DNA of 64,000 nt from Chachezhania sediminis (GCF_009765275.1 NZ_VOPH01000009.1:93467-157466); one strand, 5' to 3'; positions 8,814 to 17,670 are shown, counted from the stretch's first letter. The notes: generated by a model not told the origin, from the sequence alone. A program made the numbers and translations.

Positions 8814-9614
8814 TCAGTCGCCCAGTACGGTTTGCAGGACGGGATAGCGCGCGATCTGGTGCGCGATATGCGAGGCGGTTTCCCGCAAGGTGGGCAGGCG
8901 TTCGGACACCAGTTGCTGCACCGTCACCATGCCCGTGTAGCCAGAGGTGTTGACGGCCGCGATCGTCGTCCCCGAAGGATCACGCACCGGAACGGCCAGC
9001 GCGGTGATGCCGTAATCCAGTTGATCGACCGTGGTGGCATAGCCGTCCTTGCGGACGCGGATCAGGTCTTCGCGCAGGCGGCAGGGATCGGTGCAGGTCT
9101 GCGACGTCAGGGGTTCCATCGTCACAGCGGCCAGATAAGCGTCCAGCTTGTCGTCCGGCATCGCCGCCAGCAGGACGCGCCCCATCGACGTGGCATAGGC
9201 CGGATAGCGCGCGCCGATCACGGCGGTGGCGCGCCGCGCGCGCTGGACGGAATGGTGGGCGACATAGATCACGTCGCCGCCATCCAGCGTGCCGACCGAG
9301 GAAGCATCGCCGAAATGGCCCACCAGCTGGCGCAGGTCGGGCTGCAGCAACTCGTCGATCCGGGCCGACGAATAGAACGCCGTGCCAAGCGTCATGATCT
9401 TGGGGCGTAGATGGAACCGCTTGTCCTTCTGACCCACGTAACCCAGCGTCGACAGGGTGATCAGCGACCGCCGCGCGGCGGCCGGCGACAGGCCCACGCG
9501 ACGGGCCAGTTCCGACAGGGTCATCTCGGAATGATCCGCGTCGAAGGCTTCAAGGATCGCCAGACCCTTTGCCAGTCCTTCGACGAATTCCGGGGGCCTG
9601 TCGGTGCCGGTCAT
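8814..9614 (-). CDS. IclR-family transcriptional regulator (PcaR/PcaU-like)
   Basis: Regulator of 266 residues with an N-terminal winged helix (residues 14-75, including LSELARRVGLSPAAARRSLITLSTLGYV) and the IclR effector domain (GRVLLAAMPDD, LDYGITALAVPVRD). Such proteins often control aromatic-acid catabolism. Its ATG is four bases past the dioxygenase stop, so it is translated from the dioxygenase message and can regulate its own operon. The divergent promoter at 10482-10623 holds IclR-type palindromes. Effector unknown. Confidence 0.92.
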   Translation of the reverse strand: MTGTDRPPEFVEGLAKGLAILEAFDADHSEMTLSELARRVGLSPAAARRSLITLSTLGYVGQKDKRFHLRPKIMTLGTAFYSSARIDELLQPDLRQLVGHFGDASSVGTLDGGDVIYVAHHSVQRARRATAVIGARYPAYATSMGRVLLAAMPDDKLDAYLAAVTMEPLTSQTCTDPCRLREDLIRVRKDGYATTVDQLDYGITALAVPVRDPSGTTIAAVNTSGYTGMVTVQQLVSERLPTLRETASHIAHQIARYPVLQTVLGD

Positions 9615-9617
9615 GTC

Positions 9618-10481
9618 TCAGCCTTCGGGGGCCAGCACGAAGTTGAACTCGCACACGGCGTCGGGTTTCTTTTCCAGCGCGTAGCCAAGCGCGTCCAGGT
9701 TCTTGGCCGGCTGCAGTTTCGTGATCAGCGACCGGCGTACGCCGAAGACGGCATCGTTGTCGATGTATTCGGTGTTCTCGAAGAACAGTTCGGTCGTGAT
9801 CGATGCCATGCGCGGCGCCCGAACCATGAAATGCAGATGCGCCGCCCGCCACGCATGCCGGTTGCCGGCGCGCAGCAGGTCGCCTACGGGGCCGTCGTAG
9901 GGAACCGTATAGGGCTTGGGCAGCACGGTGGTGTAGTAGTAGCGGCCGTGGTCGTCGGCTTCGAAGATGCCGCGCAGGTCGTACTTGTCCTGACCCTGCT
10001 CCTGTTCCTGGATCGGATAGGTGCCGGCGCTGTCGGCCTGCCAGGTGTCGATGATCGCGCCGGGCAGCGGGTTGTGCAGCGAATCCGTGACCTTGCCGTG
10101 GACCAGCACCGTCACGCCTTCGCGGTCGTCGGCCAGGTTGCAGCCCAGGGCCTTGCGCGGGGCATTGTCCAGGTAGAAGGGCCCAAGGTTCGACCCCTCG
10201 GTCGCGCCGCCCTTGGTGTTGATCATGTCGACCAGCGCGGAAAAGCCCAGCACGTCCGACAGCAGGATGAATTCGTGCCGCTCGGGCGTCGAGATCTGAC
10301 CGCAATCATAGAGGAAGTTCAGCACTCCCATCCATTCCTCGTGCGTCAGGTTATGTTCGCGCGTGAAGTCGTGCAGGTGATCGATCAGCCCCTGAAGCAG
10401 CTGCTCGAAGCGGCTTCCGGGTTCGGTCTTGAAGGAATCTTTCACCGCCTGCGTGACCGTGAACTGGTTGATATCGCGCAT
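9618..10481 (-). CDS. intradiol ring-cleavage dioxygenase, hydroxyquinol/catechol 1,2-dioxygenase type
   Basis: Non-haem Fe(III) enzyme of 287 residues that inserts O2 between the two hydroxyls of a catechol-type ring, giving a muconate or maleylacetate-type product. The N-terminal helical dimerisation domain (about residues 1-95) is followed by the beta-sandwich. Iron ligands read as Tyr155 (WQADSAGTYP), Tyr191 (LPKPYTVP) and His215/His217 (AHLHF), with family spacing. The N-terminal helices and GATEGSNLGPF point to the hydroxyquinol/catechol branch rather than protocatechuate 3,4-dioxygenase. The start follows GGAGGAGAG. First gene of the minus-strand operon with iclR, the amidohydrolase and the metE-like gene. 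Exact ring substrate uncertain. Confidence 0.92.
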   Translation of the reverse strand: MRDINQFTVTQAVKDSFKTEPGSRFEQLLQGLIDHLHDFTREHNLTHEEWMGVLNFLYDCGQISTPERHEFILLSDVLGFSALVDMINTKGGATEGSNLGPFYLDNAPRKALGCNLADDREGVTVLVHGKVTDSLHNPLPGAIIDTWQADSAGTYPIQEQEQGQDKYDLRGIFEADDHGRYYYTTVLPKPYTVPYDGPVGDLLRAGNRHAWRAAHLHFMVRAPRMASITTELFFENTEYIDNDAVFGVRRSLITKLQPAKNLDALGYALEKKPDAVCEFNFVLAPEG

Positions 10482-10531
10482 CTCTCTCCTCCGCTGCGAT
10501 CTGCGCCGGGCCTTGGGGTCGGCTTTTCTTC

Positions 10532-10595
10532 TTGACGCTCAGCCTAGAGGCGGCCGATAATTTCGGCAACAGAAAAAGTTTTCGGATACCGAAAA
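10532..10595 (+). promoter_or_regulatory. candidate promoter with IclR-type operator for the citryl-CoA-lyase/TRAP operon
   Basis: TTGACG at 10532-10537 and GATAAT at 10556-10561 are spaced 18 bases apart. Just downstream is TTTTCGG-ATA-CCGAAAA at 10579-10595, a palindrome with perfect 7-bp arms. An imperfect second copy lies at 10561-10576. TTCGG/CCGAA symmetry is typical of IclR-family sites. The element lies between the divergent dioxygenase operon and the rightward operon and could control both. Confidence 0.55.
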
Positions 10596-10623
10596 ACTGA
10601 CGAGAGACCACCAGGAGACCACG

Positions 10624-11436
10624 ATGCGCATCGGCAAGCAGAACCAGGCATTCACCGCGATCGCGACATCGGACGCGGACACGATCACCGTGCGCGGCCA
10701 TGACCTGTGCGACGAGCTGATCGGCCAGATCAACTTTACCGACTACCTCTGGCTTCTGGTGCTGGGCGAGAAGCCGACCGCGGCGCAGGCCCGGATGATG
10801 GATGCCTGCCTGGTCGCGATTGCCGAACACGGGCTGGTGCCGTCGGTGCAAGCCGCGCGCATGACATTGGCGGCGGGCCCTGAATCCTGGCAGGGCGCGA
10901 TGGCCGCAGGGCTTCTGGGCATGGGCAGCGTGGTGGCAGGCAGTTCCGAGGCGGCGGGGCGCTATCTTCACGACCTGGTGGCAAAGGCCGAGGCCGACGG
11001 CGCTTCGCTGGAAGATGTCGTCGTCGCCAGCCTGGAGGAGCACCGCGACAGGCGCATGAAAGTGGCCGGCATGGGCCATCCCCAGCACAGCGGCGGCGAT
11101 CCGCGGGCCAACAGGCTGTTGGCCATCGCCGACGATCTGGGCGTGACCGGTACTTATGTCGGCGCGCTGCGGCTGGTGGACAAGCACGCGACCAGGATCG
11201 TCGGGCGGTCGCTGCCGATCAATGTGTCGGGCGCGATTCCGGCCACAATCCTGGATGCCGGCTGGCCGGTCGATGCGATGAAGGCCGTGCCGCTGATCGC
11301 CCGCGCGGCGGGACTGTCCGCGCATCTGTTCGAGGAAGCACAGCGGTCCATCGGCTTCATCCTGTCCCACAAGGCGGATCTGGCCATCGAGTACGACGGC
11401 AGGATGCCCGCCAGTCGCGACAAGGTGGCGGAGTAA
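10624..11436 (+). CDS. citryl-CoA lyase-like protein (citrate synthase C-terminal fold)
   Basis: At 270 residues this matches the short citrate-synthase-fold proteins that catalyse retro-Claisen cleavage of a 3-hydroxy-3-carboxyacyl-CoA, for example citryl-CoA to acetyl-CoA and oxaloacetate. Visible motifs are GMGHPQHSGGDPRA (a citrate-synthase-like active-site His within a GxGHP..DPR context) and GLSAHLFEEAQR near the C-terminus. The start follows AGGAG. It opens an operon followed five bases later by a CaiB-type CoA-transferase, which could supply the CoA thioester. In this catabolic setting the substrate is probably a ring-cleavage-derived hydroxy-tricarboxylate rather than citrate; that is inference. 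Confidence 0.82.
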   Translation: MRIGKQNQAFTAIATSDADTITVRGHDLCDELIGQINFTDYLWLLVLGEKPTAAQARMMDACLVAIAEHGLVPSVQAARMTLAAGPESWQGAMAAGLLGMGSVVAGSSEAAGRYLHDLVAKAEADGASLEDVVVASLEEHRDRRMKVAGMGHPQHSGGDPRANRLLAIADDLGVTGTYVGALRLVDKHATRIVGRSLPINVSGAIPATILDAGWPVDAMKAVPLIARAAGLSAHLFEEAQRSIGFILSHKADLAIEYDGRMPASRDKVAE

Positions 11437-11441
11437 ACGAG

Positions 11442-12587
11442 ATGGTCAAGCTTCTGAAGGGAATCCGCGTCGTCGAACTGGGCACCTACATCACCGGTCC
11501 GGCCGCGGGCATGCATCTGGCGGACCTGGGCGCCGACGTGATCAAGGTGGAACGCCCCGAAACCGGCGATCCGTTCCGCGCGTTCAAGGGCGGGCTCTAT
11601 TCCCCGCATTTCCAGACCTACAACCGCAACAAGCGGTCCATCGCGCTGGACACCAAGGATGCCGGGGACCTGGCGGTCTTCATGGACCTGATCGCGGGGG
11701 CCGACGTCTTCATCCAGAATTTCCGCCCCGGCGTTGCCGAAAAGCTGGGCGTGGGTGAAGGCGACCTGCGCAAGGTCGCCCCCGGCCTGATCTATTGCGC
11801 CATTTCCGGCTTTGGCCAGACAGGCCCGTCGCGGGACCGCCCGGCCTTCGACACGGTGGCGCAGGCCGCCAGCGGTTACCTGCGGCTGCTGACCCCGCCG
11901 ACGAACCCCCGGGTGATCGGTCCCGCCATCGCCGATGCCGTGACCGGCCAGTACGCTGCCCTGGCCTGCCTTGCCGCCCTACTGGAACGGAAGGAAACCG
12001 GCAAGGGCCGCCGCATCGACATCTCGATGCTGGAGGCAATGGCGCATTTCAACCTCGACAGCTTTACCCACTACTATTCCGAGGGCGAGATCATGGGGCC
12101 GCTGTCGCGGCCGGTCGTGTCGCAAAGCTACACCTTCGAATGTGCCGACGGGAAATGGGTGGCGATCCACATGTCTTCGCCCCGGAAGTTCTGGACCGGG
12201 CTTCTGGACGCCACGGGCCAGCCGCAGCTGGACGACGATCCGCGCTTCGGCGAGCGGCTGGAACGGATCAGGCATCAGGACGACCTGATCGAGATCTTCA
12301 CGCCGGTCTTCAGGACGAAGACCCGGGACGAATGGTGCGCCCTGCTGCTGGAAAACGAGGTGCCGCATTCGCCCGCCTATGATGCGGACGAGGCGCTGGA
12401 GGACCCGCAGGCGCAGCACCTGAAGATCAAGGTGACGGTGCCACACAGCGAAATGGGAACCTACACCACCGTGCGCGCGCCATACGCATTCGACGGGGTC
12501 CCGGACCTGGATCTGGTCCCGCCGCCGTACCTGGACGAACACGGCGCGGCGATCCGGGCGGAATTGACCGACAGAAAGGCCGGATAA
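11442..12587 (+). CDS. CaiB/BaiF family type III CoA-transferase
   Basis: About 381 residues with the conserved opening LLKGIRVVELGTYITGPAAG, the DVIKVERPETGDPFR segment, and Asp165 in GPAIADAVTGQ as the expected acyl-carrier aspartate. The enzyme moves CoA from a donor thioester to an organic acid. A GGAG overlaps the end of the preceding gene, so it is coupled to the citryl-CoA-lyase-like gene; activating the lyase substrate is the simplest role. Family certain, substrate unknown. Confidence 0.92.
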   Translation: MVKLLKGIRVVELGTYITGPAAGMHLADLGADVIKVERPETGDPFRAFKGGLYSPHFQTYNRNKRSIALDTKDAGDLAVFMDLIAGADVFIQNFRPGVAEKLGVGEGDLRKVAPGLIYCAISGFGQTGPSRDRPAFDTVAQAASGYLRLLTPPTNPRVIGPAIADAVTGQYAALACLAALLERKETGKGRRIDISMLEAMAHFNLDSFTHYYSEGEIMGPLSRPVVSQSYTFECADGKWVAIHMSSPRKFWTGLLDATGQPQLDDDPRFGERLERIRHQDDLIEIFTPVFRTKTRDEWCALLLENEVPHSPAYDADEALEDPQAQHLKIKVTVPHSEMGTYTTVRAPYAFDGVPDLDLVPPPYLDEHGAAIRAELTDRKAG

Positions 12588-12612
12588 ACGGCCACCAAGG
12601 GGGAGGAAGGAC

Positions 12613-13017
12613 TTGGCAGAGGAAGACAATCCGAAATCGGTGCCCGCCGCCGGCGTGTTGGAGGCCAGCAAGGGCATGCTGCAAAAACAGCTTTACGCCA
12701 TCTTTACCACCCCGGTGGACGGCATGGGCCCGGTCTTCGCCAATCTGGAGGAACACCTGAAATTCCAGGTGTCGTTGGAACAGCAGGGGATCATGTTCGC
12801 GGCCGGGCCCATGTGGACAGACGACGAACAAAGCTGGGAAGGAGAGGGGATGGTCATCGTCCGCGCAGGATCGCGGAAAGAGGCGGTGGCCATTGCCGAA
12901 AACGACCCGATGCACCGGGCCGGTGCGCGCCGGTTCACGGTGCGTCCGTGGCTGATCAACGAAGGTTCGATGACCGTCAGGATCGACTTTTCGACCCAAC
13001 GCGCGGTCATCGCATAA
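12613..13017 (+). CDS. YciI-like domain protein
   Basis: Small protein of 134 residues starting at a TTG two bases after a strong GGAGGAAGG. The central part (LYAIFTTPVDGMGPV, then HLKFQVSLEQQGIMFAAGP, then EAVAIAENDPMHRAGARRF) has the ferredoxin-like YciI/muconolactone-isomerase layout, including the His near HLKF and the ENDP element. Enzymes of this fold rearrange or dehalogenate lactones in aromatic catabolism, which suits a cluster with an intradiol dioxygenase. Activity is not established. Confidence 0.78.
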   Translation: MAEEDNPKSVPAAGVLEASKGMLQKQLYAIFTTPVDGMGPVFANLEEHLKFQVSLEQQGIMFAAGPMWTDDEQSWEGEGMVIVRAGSRKEAVAIAENDPMHRAGARRFTVRPWLINEGSMTVRIDFSTQRAVIA

Positions 13018-13059
13018 GAAGCCAAGCCTAAAGAAAACAAGTTCAGGGAGGAACGGAAG

Positions 13060-14139
13060 ATGAAGAAACTGCTCGCCTCGCTTGCGACAGCGGCGCTGAT
13101 GGCGCCGGGTGCCCTCTGGGCGCAGGAAGTGATCCCGCTGACGGTGGCGTCCAGCCATCCGACGGTGGTGCCGTGGGTCGGCATGATCAAGACGGTCTTC
13201 ATGGCCCGCACGGACGAGATCCTGGCCGAGACCGGAAACTACCAGATCGAATGGAACGAGGCCTTCGGCGGCCAGCTTTACAAGGCAAATGCCACGCTGA
13301 CCTCGGTCGAGGAGGGGATCACCGACGTGGGCTGGGTGTTTTCGTTCCTGGAGGCGGCGAAGCTGCCGCTGAGCCAGGCATCGTCCAACGCCCCCTTTGC
13401 CACCGCGAACCCGCCCGCGCTGCTGGACACGATGCAGGAACTGCTCGAAACGAACGAGGCCTTCCTGGAGGAGTGGGAAAGCCACAACCTGAAGGTCCTG
13501 GGCCTGACGGCGACCGATCTTTACGATATCTACCTGAAGGAAGAGATCGGAAGCATCGCCGAGATCGACGGGCTGAAGCTGTCGGCGCCGGGCGTGCTGG
13601 GCAACTGGCTGCGGGGCACCGGGGCCAATGCGGTCGACGGCGCACTTCCGACCTTCTACACCGACGTTCAGACCGGCGTGTCCGACGGGGTGCTGACGCT
13701 GGCGCTGGGGGCGCTGCCGATCAAGCTTTACGAGGTGGCCCCGTATATCCATCGCTTCGATGCCGGGGCCGCGTTCTCGGGCGCTGTGGCGATCAACCGG
13801 GACGTCTGGAACGACCTGCCGGAAGAGGTGCAGAACGCCATGATCCAGGCCGGGCAGGACTATACCACGGCCCATGGCCAGGACCTTGTCGAACGGCATG
13901 AATTCGCGCTGAACAAGATGGTCGAACTGGGCGCGGACCAAAGCACGCCGGTGAAGATCATCCCGATGCCGCCCGAGGAACGCACCGCCTGGGTGAACGC
14001 CTTGCCGGCGCTGGCCACCGACTGGGCCGCATCCCTGGAAGAGCGCGGCATTCCGGCGAAGGAGTTCATGAGCCAGTACATGGCGGGTCTGCGGGCCCGG
14101 GGAGAAACGCCCGCCCGCGACTGGGACAGCGAGCTCTGA
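13060..14139 (+). CDS. TRAP transporter substrate-binding protein, DctP family
   Basis: Periplasmic binding protein of 359 residues with a clear signal peptide (MKKLLASLATAALMAPGALWAQ). The mature part shows the DctP layout: EAFGGQLYKANATLTSVEEGITD, NWLRGTGANAVD, and YTDVQTGVSDGVLT with the region where the conserved carboxylate-binding arginine is usually found. Preceded by GGGAGGAACGG. Followed by the small and large membrane subunits, so this is a complete sodium-linked organic acid importer. Its place inside the CoA-transferase/lyase operon suggests it imports the pathway substrate. Confidence 0.93.
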   Translation: MKKLLASLATAALMAPGALWAQEVIPLTVASSHPTVVPWVGMIKTVFMARTDEILAETGNYQIEWNEAFGGQLYKANATLTSVEEGITDVGWVFSFLEAAKLPLSQASSNAPFATANPPALLDTMQELLETNEAFLEEWESHNLKVLGLTATDLYDIYLKEEIGSIAEIDGLKLSAPGVLGNWLRGTGANAVDGALPTFYTDVQTGVSDGVLTLALGALPIKLYEVAPYIHRFDAGAAFSGAVAINRDVWNDLPEEVQNAMIQAGQDYTTAHGQDLVERHEFALNKMVELGADQSTPVKIIPMPPEERTAWVNALPALATDWAASLEERGIPAKEFMSQYMAGLRARGETPARDWDSEL

Positions 14140-14148
14140 CCGGGGCCC

Positions 14149-14715
14149 GTGACCGTGACACATGACCTGACACAGGGCGCCCCCGGCGGGGGGCGTTCCC
14201 GCCCTGTGCCCCTGCGGCTCTGGTCCTGGATCGTCGAAGGGCTGGCCGCCCTTGGCACGCTGCTGATCGGGGTCCTGATGCTGATCATCTGCGCCGATAT
14301 CCTGGCGCGAAACCTGATGGGCGCCTCGCTGCCCCTGGTGTCCGAACTCGGGGCGCTGACGCTGGTGATGATCGTCTACCTGCAACTGGCCGCGACGATC
14401 CGCACCGACCGGCTGGCCCGGACGGAAATCTGGTATCCCGGTTTCTGCGACCGCCATCCCCGCGCCGGCGCCGTGCTGGGCGGCCTTTTCGATCTGGTGG
14501 CCGCCTTGCTTCTGGGCCTGATCGCCTGGGCGACCTTGCGGATCGTCACCAAGGACTATGCATCGGCCGAGTTCATCGGCGTGCCAGGCATCGCCACGCT
14601 GGCGACCTGGCCCTTTCGTGTCGCCATCATGATCGGCGTCGGCGTGGCCGCGCTGGAATCGCTGTTCCGCACGGTCGCCGCCTTCCGCACTGCCGCCCGG
14701 GGGACAGGCGCATGA
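14149..14715 (+). CDS. TRAP transporter small permease subunit, DctQ family
   Basis: Membrane protein of 188 residues with four hydrophobic segments (about residues 30-52, 65-84, 106-128 and 146-168), the DctQ topology. Starts at GTG 14149, ten bases after the DctP stop, and its stop overlaps the DctM start as ATGA. Partners the binding protein and the large permease. Confidence 0.9.
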   Translation: MTVTHDLTQGAPGGGRSRPVPLRLWSWIVEGLAALGTLLIGVLMLIICADILARNLMGASLPLVSELGALTLVMIVYLQLAATIRTDRLARTEIWYPGFCDRHPRAGAVLGGLFDLVAALLLGLIAWATLRIVTKDYASAEFIGVPGIATLATWPFRVAIMIGVGVAALESLFRTVAAFRTAARGTGA

Positions 14716-16025
14716 GCCCGATGGAAATCGGCTTCCTTGCCGTAGGCGGCCTTTTGGTCCTGATCTTCATCGGCATGCCCATCGGCATTTCCATGCTGGG
14801 CGTGTCCTTCGTGGGCGTGGCGCTGATCCGCAGCGACACCGTCGCCACCCGCATGATCGCGGCCGTGGCCAACGACGCGCTGGAGGAATACCTGTTCGCG
14901 GTCGTGCCCCTGTTCGTGCTGATGGGGCTTCTGGTCACCGTGTCCAACGTGGGCCGCGACACGTTCGAGGTCTTCGAACGTCTGCTGCGCCGCGTGACCG
15001 CGGGACTGGGCGTGGCGACCGTCTTTGCCAACGCGGTCTTTGCCTCGATCACCGGGATCTCCATCGCCTCGGCCACCGTGTTCGCGCGCGTCGCGGTGCC
15101 AGAGATGACGCGGCATGGCTACACGACCAAGTTCGCGACCGGGGTCGTGGCCGGGTCGTCGGTGCTGGGGATGATGATCCCGCCGTCGCTTCTGATGATC
15201 GTCTATGCCGTCCTGGCCGAGGAATCCGTGGGCCGGATGTTCCTGGCCGGCATCGGGCCGGGGATCCTGCTGTCCGTGGTCTTCATGATCACGATCTTCG
15301 TGCTGGCGAAGACCCGCCGCGATTTCGTTTTCACCGAGATCGCGGATACCGCCGAATACCACGACATCACCACGGGTCAGATGATCCGCAAGGCGGTGCC
15401 GATCCTGACGCTGATGGCGCTGGTGCTGGGCGGGCTGTACGGCGGTTTCTTCAACCCGACCGAAGCCGGTGCCGCCGGTGCCGCCGGCGCGCTGGTCATC
15501 GCGCTGCTAAGAAAGTCGCTGACCGGCCGGACGCTGTGGAAGCTGATGGTCGAGACGGGGCAGATAACCGTGTCGGTCCTGTTCCTGATCATGGCCGCGA
15601 CCTTCTTTTCCCGGATGCTGGCCCTGTCGGGCGTGCCCCGTACGCTGGCCGAATTCTTCCTGTCGGGTCCCGTGGGCCCCACAGGTTTTCTGATCCTGTT
15701 CCTGGCGCTTGTGATCCTGCTGGGATGCCTGATCGATTCCATCTCGATCATGCTGATCCTGTTGCCCATCGCCCTGCCGGTGGCGGAAAGCGCGGGCTTC
15801 GACCTGATCTGGTTCGGCGTCCTGACCGTTGTCGCGGTGGAAATGGGCCTGCTGACACCGCCCTTCGGCCTGTCGGTCTATACCATCCGTTCGGCGATGA
15901 CCGATCCGGACCTTAAGGTCGGCGACATCTTCCGCGGCGCCTTCCCCTTTGTGCTTGCGATGCTGGCAAGCCTGGTCATCCTTGCCCTGTTCCCGCCCAT
16001 CGCCACCTGGCTGGCGCGCCTCTGA
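14712..16025 (+). CDS. TRAP transporter large permease subunit, DctM family
   Basis: Integral membrane protein of 437 residues with about twelve hydrophobic segments. Family landmarks include GSSVLGMMIPPSLLMIVYAV, NPTEAGAAGA and TPPFGLSVYTIRS. It forms the ion-coupled transport path with DctQ. ATG overlaps the dctQ stop. The FMN reductase gene follows within 16 bases, so the operon continues. Confidence 0.93.
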   Translation: MSPMEIGFLAVGGLLVLIFIGMPIGISMLGVSFVGVALIRSDTVATRMIAAVANDALEEYLFAVVPLFVLMGLLVTVSNVGRDTFEVFERLLRRVTAGLGVATVFANAVFASITGISIASATVFARVAVPEMTRHGYTTKFATGVVAGSSVLGMMIPPSLLMIVYAVLAEESVGRMFLAGIGPGILLSVVFMITIFVLAKTRRDFVFTEIADTAEYHDITTGQMIRKAVPILTLMALVLGGLYGGFFNPTEAGAAGAAGALVIALLRKSLTGRTLWKLMVETGQITVSVLFLIMAATFFSRMLALSGVPRTLAEFFLSGPVGPTGFLILFLALVILLGCLIDSISIMLILLPIALPVAESAGFDLIWFGVLTVVAVEMGLLTPPFGLSVYTIRSAMTDPDLKVGDIFRGAFPFVLAMLASLVILALFPPIATWLARL

Positions 16026-16041
16026 CCCGGAGATTTTTCCG

Positions 16042-16572
16042 ATGCCAAGACTGCTTTTCATCCCTGGCAGCCTGCGGGCCGCCTCCTCGTCCCGGGCGGT
16101 GGTCCGCGCGCTGATCGGGCGTCTGGGCTGCGGCGCCAATTGCGACACCGCCGATATCGGGCTTCTGCCGCACTACAATGCCGATGTGCAGGACGATCCC
16201 GCCGTCGCGGCCTTCATAAGTGCCATCGCGCAGTCCGACGGGGTGGTCTTCGTGACGCCGGAATACAATTACAGCGTTCCGGGCGTCCTGAAGAACGCCA
16301 TCGACTGGGCCTCGCGCCCGGCCTTTGCCTCGGTCTTCGTGGACAAGCCCTGTTTCGTGGTCACGACCTCGGGCGGGGCGCTGGGGGGTGTCCGCGCGCA
16401 GGCGCATCTGAAATACGTTCTGAACGGCATGCTGGCCCGGGTCTTCCCCTGCAAGGAGGTGGTCGTGCCGATGGCCAATGCATCGGTCACAGACGGTGTC
16501 TTCGAGAACGACGCGGTCCTGGCCTTTGCCGAGGAAAACCTGGCGGGCTTCCTGGCCTCGCTGGACGGCTGA
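16042..16572 (+). CDS. NADPH-dependent FMN reductase family protein
   Basis: Flavodoxin-fold protein of 176 residues. PGSLRAASSSRAVV is the FMN phosphate loop and VTPEYNYSVPGVLKNAIDW the second flavin-binding motif. The start ATG at 16042 lies 16 bases past dctM with a CGGAG site. Such proteins reduce quinones, azo groups or free FMN with NAD(P)H. In an aromatic cluster it could keep a hydroquinone reduced or feed a flavin-dependent step; this is inference. Confidence 0.9.
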   Translation: MPRLLFIPGSLRAASSSRAVVRALIGRLGCGANCDTADIGLLPHYNADVQDDPAVAAFISAIAQSDGVVFVTPEYNYSVPGVLKNAIDWASRPAFASVFVDKPCFVVTTSGGALGGVRAQAHLKYVLNGMLARVFPCKEVVVPMANASVTDGVFENDAVLAFAEENLAGFLASLDG

Positions 16573-16595
16573 ACCAACAAAGACAGGAGCGCGAG

Positions 16596-17444
16596 ATGCG
16601 ACTGGTATCCTTCAAGAAACCCGATGGCACGGCGACCTATGGCACGGCCGTCGGCACGGATGTCCTGGATGCGGGGGCCAAGCTGGGCGCCGAATTCCCG
16701 ACGCTGCGCGCCGTTCTGGCCGCCGGTGCGGTGGCGCGGCTGGAGGGCGTGGGCGCGGCCATGCCCATGGCCGATGTCACCATGCTGCCGCCGGTGCCGG
16801 ACCCGGAAAAGATCCTGTGCATCGGCCTGAACTACCTGCCGCATATCCTGGAATCCGGGCGCCCGCATCCGGAATACCCGTCGATCTTCACCCGCTACCC
16901 GCGGTCGGTCGTGGGCCATGGCGTGCCCATCGAACGCCCGAATGCCAGCCGCGAGTTCGATTACGAGGGCGAACTGGCCGTGGTCATCGGCAAGGAAGGC
17001 CGGCACATCCCGGCCGAAAGGGCCTGGGACCATATCGCAGGTTATTCCTGTTTCAACGAAGGGTCGGTCCGCGACTACCAGAACCACACGACCCAGTTCT
17101 GGCCGGGCAAGAGTTTCGAACGTTCGGGTTCCATGGGGCCCTGGATCGCGACATCGGACGAGGTCGGCGACATCACTGCCCAGTCGCTGACGACCCGCGT
17201 CAACGGCAATGTCGAACAGCACACGCCCTTCAGCGACATGGCGATCCCGATCCCGGACCTGATCGCCTATGCCTCGACCGTGCTGACGCTGATGCCGGGT
17301 GACGTCATCGCGACCGGCACGCCGGGCGGTGTCGGCCGGTATCGCAAGCCGCAGCTGTTCCTGGAACCCGGCATGGAGGTCGAGGTGGAGATCACCAATG
17401 TCGGCACCCTGTTCAATCCGGTGGGGGCCGAAACGACGGGGTAG
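16596..17444 (+). CDS. fumarylacetoacetate hydrolase (FAH) family protein
   Basis: About 282 residues. The short N-terminal domain is followed by the FAH fold: ILCIGLNYLPH, REFDYEGELAVVIGKEGR (metal-binding Glu residues) and DVIATGTPGGVG. Members hydrolyse or decarboxylate beta-diketo acids and oxaloacetate, or cleave acylpyruvates. The start ATG follows CAGGAGCG. Last gene of the operon that begins at 10624, before a strong terminator. It could act on a ring-cleavage product, or as an oxaloacetate decarboxylase removing the lyase product. Confidence 0.9.
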   Translation: MRLVSFKKPDGTATYGTAVGTDVLDAGAKLGAEFPTLRAVLAAGAVARLEGVGAAMPMADVTMLPPVPDPEKILCIGLNYLPHILESGRPHPEYPSIFTRYPRSVVGHGVPIERPNASREFDYEGELAVVIGKEGRHIPAERAWDHIAGYSCFNEGSVRDYQNHTTQFWPGKSFERSGSMGPWIATSDEVGDITAQSLTTRVNGNVEQHTPFSDMAIPIPDLIAYASTVLTLMPGDVIATGTPGGVGRYRKPQLFLEPGMEVEVEITNVGTLFNPVGAETTG

Positions 17445-17453
17445 GGCGGGTGA

Positions 17454-17507
17454 CCCCGGGCGCCGGCCCCACCGGTCAGAGCGCCTGACCGCACCGGGCG
17501 CCCGGGG
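17454..17507 (+). terminator. hairpin terminator after the TRAP/FAH operon
   Basis: A perfect 10-bp stem CCCCGGGCGC (17454-17463) with GCGCCCGGGG (17498-17507) encloses a second hairpin, GGTCAG/CTGACC (17474-17479 and 17485-17490). No T run follows, so it may be a strong pause or Rho-assisted stop. It lies ten bases past the FAH gene. Confidence 0.55.
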
Positions 17508-17670
17508 CCGATCCCGCAGGTCTCCCTGAACGGGTCACGTGAAAACGCGTAAAAGAACCTGAATGAGGCTCGTCCGATCCGGGCCCCTTTGCGGGGGCGG
17601 GGCGTACTTGCACCAAAATTTGACCGGGCGCCGATTGATCATTGCCGTTTAGAAGGCAAGAAAAGCGCGC

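Noticed and set aside
12427..14457. 676-codon minus-strand frame opposite the YciI/TRAP genes
   Set aside because: Low-complexity His/Arg/Gly text with no motif; the plus-strand genes explain the region.
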